Source: Spirochaetaceae bacterium
GTDB lineage: Bacteria; Spirochaetota; Spirochaetia; DSM-27196; PWMO01
Assembly (NCBI GenBank): GCA_003558175.1
Contig: PWMO01000542.1
Location: forward strand, 1-14,792
Direction: 5' to 3'
DNA: 14,792 bases
Shown: in pieces, positions 14,475 through 14,792 of the stretch
Numbering within the stretch: position 1 is the stretch's first letter
Layout: each line of letters starts with the position of its first letter
Program-made: the position numbers and the translations under genes
Notes under the pieces: model-generated
What the model was told of the DNA's origin: nothing
Database searches by the model: none
Seen by the model: the letters and a program-made list of their open reading frames with translations, nothing else

Positions 14475-14501
14475 TGCAGCTGACGCAGGAGGCAACCCGC
14501 A

Positions 14502-14792
14502 GTGTCAAATCAGCAGGAGACCAACTCCTACCACGGAAAGTTCGAGGAACTCTCACTTCTGTTCGAGATCAGCCAGATTCTCGATCAGAGCATGGACCTA
14601 AAACTGGTGATCCATCCGGTTCTGAAGGCCGTCACCGATCATCTCGGCATGCACCGGGGCGCGATCACGCTGCTGAACCGGCAGACCGGCGAGATCTTCA
14701 TCGAATCGGCGTACGGTCTCTCCAACAGCCAGCGCGAGCGCGGCCGCTACATGCTCGGCGAAGGCATCACCGGAAAGGTGGTCCAGAGCGGA
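14502..14792 (+). CDS. NifA-type GAF-domain protein, N-terminal part (probable sigma-54 activator)
   Basis: Only the first 97 residues are inside the window. They form the start of a GAF sensory domain: FEELSLLFEISQILDQSMDLK, then LGMHRGAITLLNRQTGEIFIESAYGL, and RERGRYMLGEGITGKVV. This wording, especially GMxRGxxTLL and RGRYxxGEGITGKVV, is typical of the GAF domain of NifA and its relatives, which go on to an AAA+ sigma-54 activation domain and a Fis-type helix-turn-helix. Those domains lie beyond the edge, so the full architecture is inferred; nitrogen fixation control cannot be concluded. The start is GTG at 14502 with caggagg nine bases upstream. Confidence 0.8.
   Translation, partial: MSNQQETNSYHGKFEELSLLFEISQILDQSMDLKLVIHPVLKAVTDHLGMHRGAITLLNRQTGEIFIESAYGLSNSQRERGRYMLGEGITGKVVQSG

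Noticed and set aside
14464..14479. Sigma-54 promoter (TTGCA at 14474-14478) before the GAF gene
   Set aside because: The required GG of the -24 element is missing at the right distance; a sigma-70-type box pair fits better.
14320..14556. N-terminal extension of the HAD protein upstream of 14319
   Set aside because: The HAD fold begins right at 14319 with its own ribosome binding site, and the extension overlaps the promoter of the divergent gene and has no conserved character.

Overview
The window looks like a chromosomal housekeeping region of a GC-rich spirochaete, probably a free-living Spirochaetaceae-type organism. This rests on gene order. The translation and envelope genes run rpsB-tsf-frr-uppS-cdsA-rseP with no pyrH between tsf and frr, an arrangement I recall from Treponema. 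They lie close to an rpsF-ssb-rpsR-rplI-dnaB block. The assignment is inference from synteny, because no 16S or other marker gene is present. No insertion sequence, phage gene, CRISPR array or toxin-antitoxin module was seen.

Layout. Positions 1-403 hold no confident gene; a Cys-containing reading frame on the minus strand runs off the left edge and is only a weak candidate. A tRNA-Arg(CCG) lies on the minus strand at 404-477. Its upstream region (478-598) seems to hold two back-to-back promoters, one for the tRNA and one for a plus-strand gene block. That block runs from 599 to 9221: a small membrane protein resembling DUF4321, maf, rpsB, tsf, frr, uppS, cdsA, rseP, and a secreted beta-propeller protein. 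Many junctions overlap or are only a few bases long, so much of it is probably co-transcribed. Functionally it joins translation (S2, EF-Ts, ribosome recycling) to lipid-carrier and phospholipid precursor synthesis (UppS, CdsA) and to intramembrane proteolysis (RseP).

The minus-strand block, read from 12866 down to 9222, is rpsF-ssb-rpsR-rplI-dnaB-comFB: ribosomal proteins S6, S18 and L9, single-strand DNA-binding protein, replicative helicase, and a ComFB-family protein. It meets the plus block tail to tail with no spacer. Its promoter is clear, and its leader RNA contains a hairpin with a CCGATGGT arm that resembles the S6:S18 autoregulatory RNA motif known from other bacteria.

Right of this, a hypothetical protein gene (13011-13481, plus) diverges from rpsF. 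A HAD-family phosphatase (13552-14319, minus) converges on it. The window ends inside a NifA-type GAF-domain gene (from 14502, plus) that has a recognisable promoter.

The most unusual traits are the low-complexity extensions on three ribosomal proteins (acidic C-terminal tails on S2 and L9, an Arg/Gly/Asp-rich N-terminus on S18), a probable leaderless transcript for the DUF4321-like gene, and the candidate S6:S18 leader. Nothing here looks like a wholly new multi-gene system.
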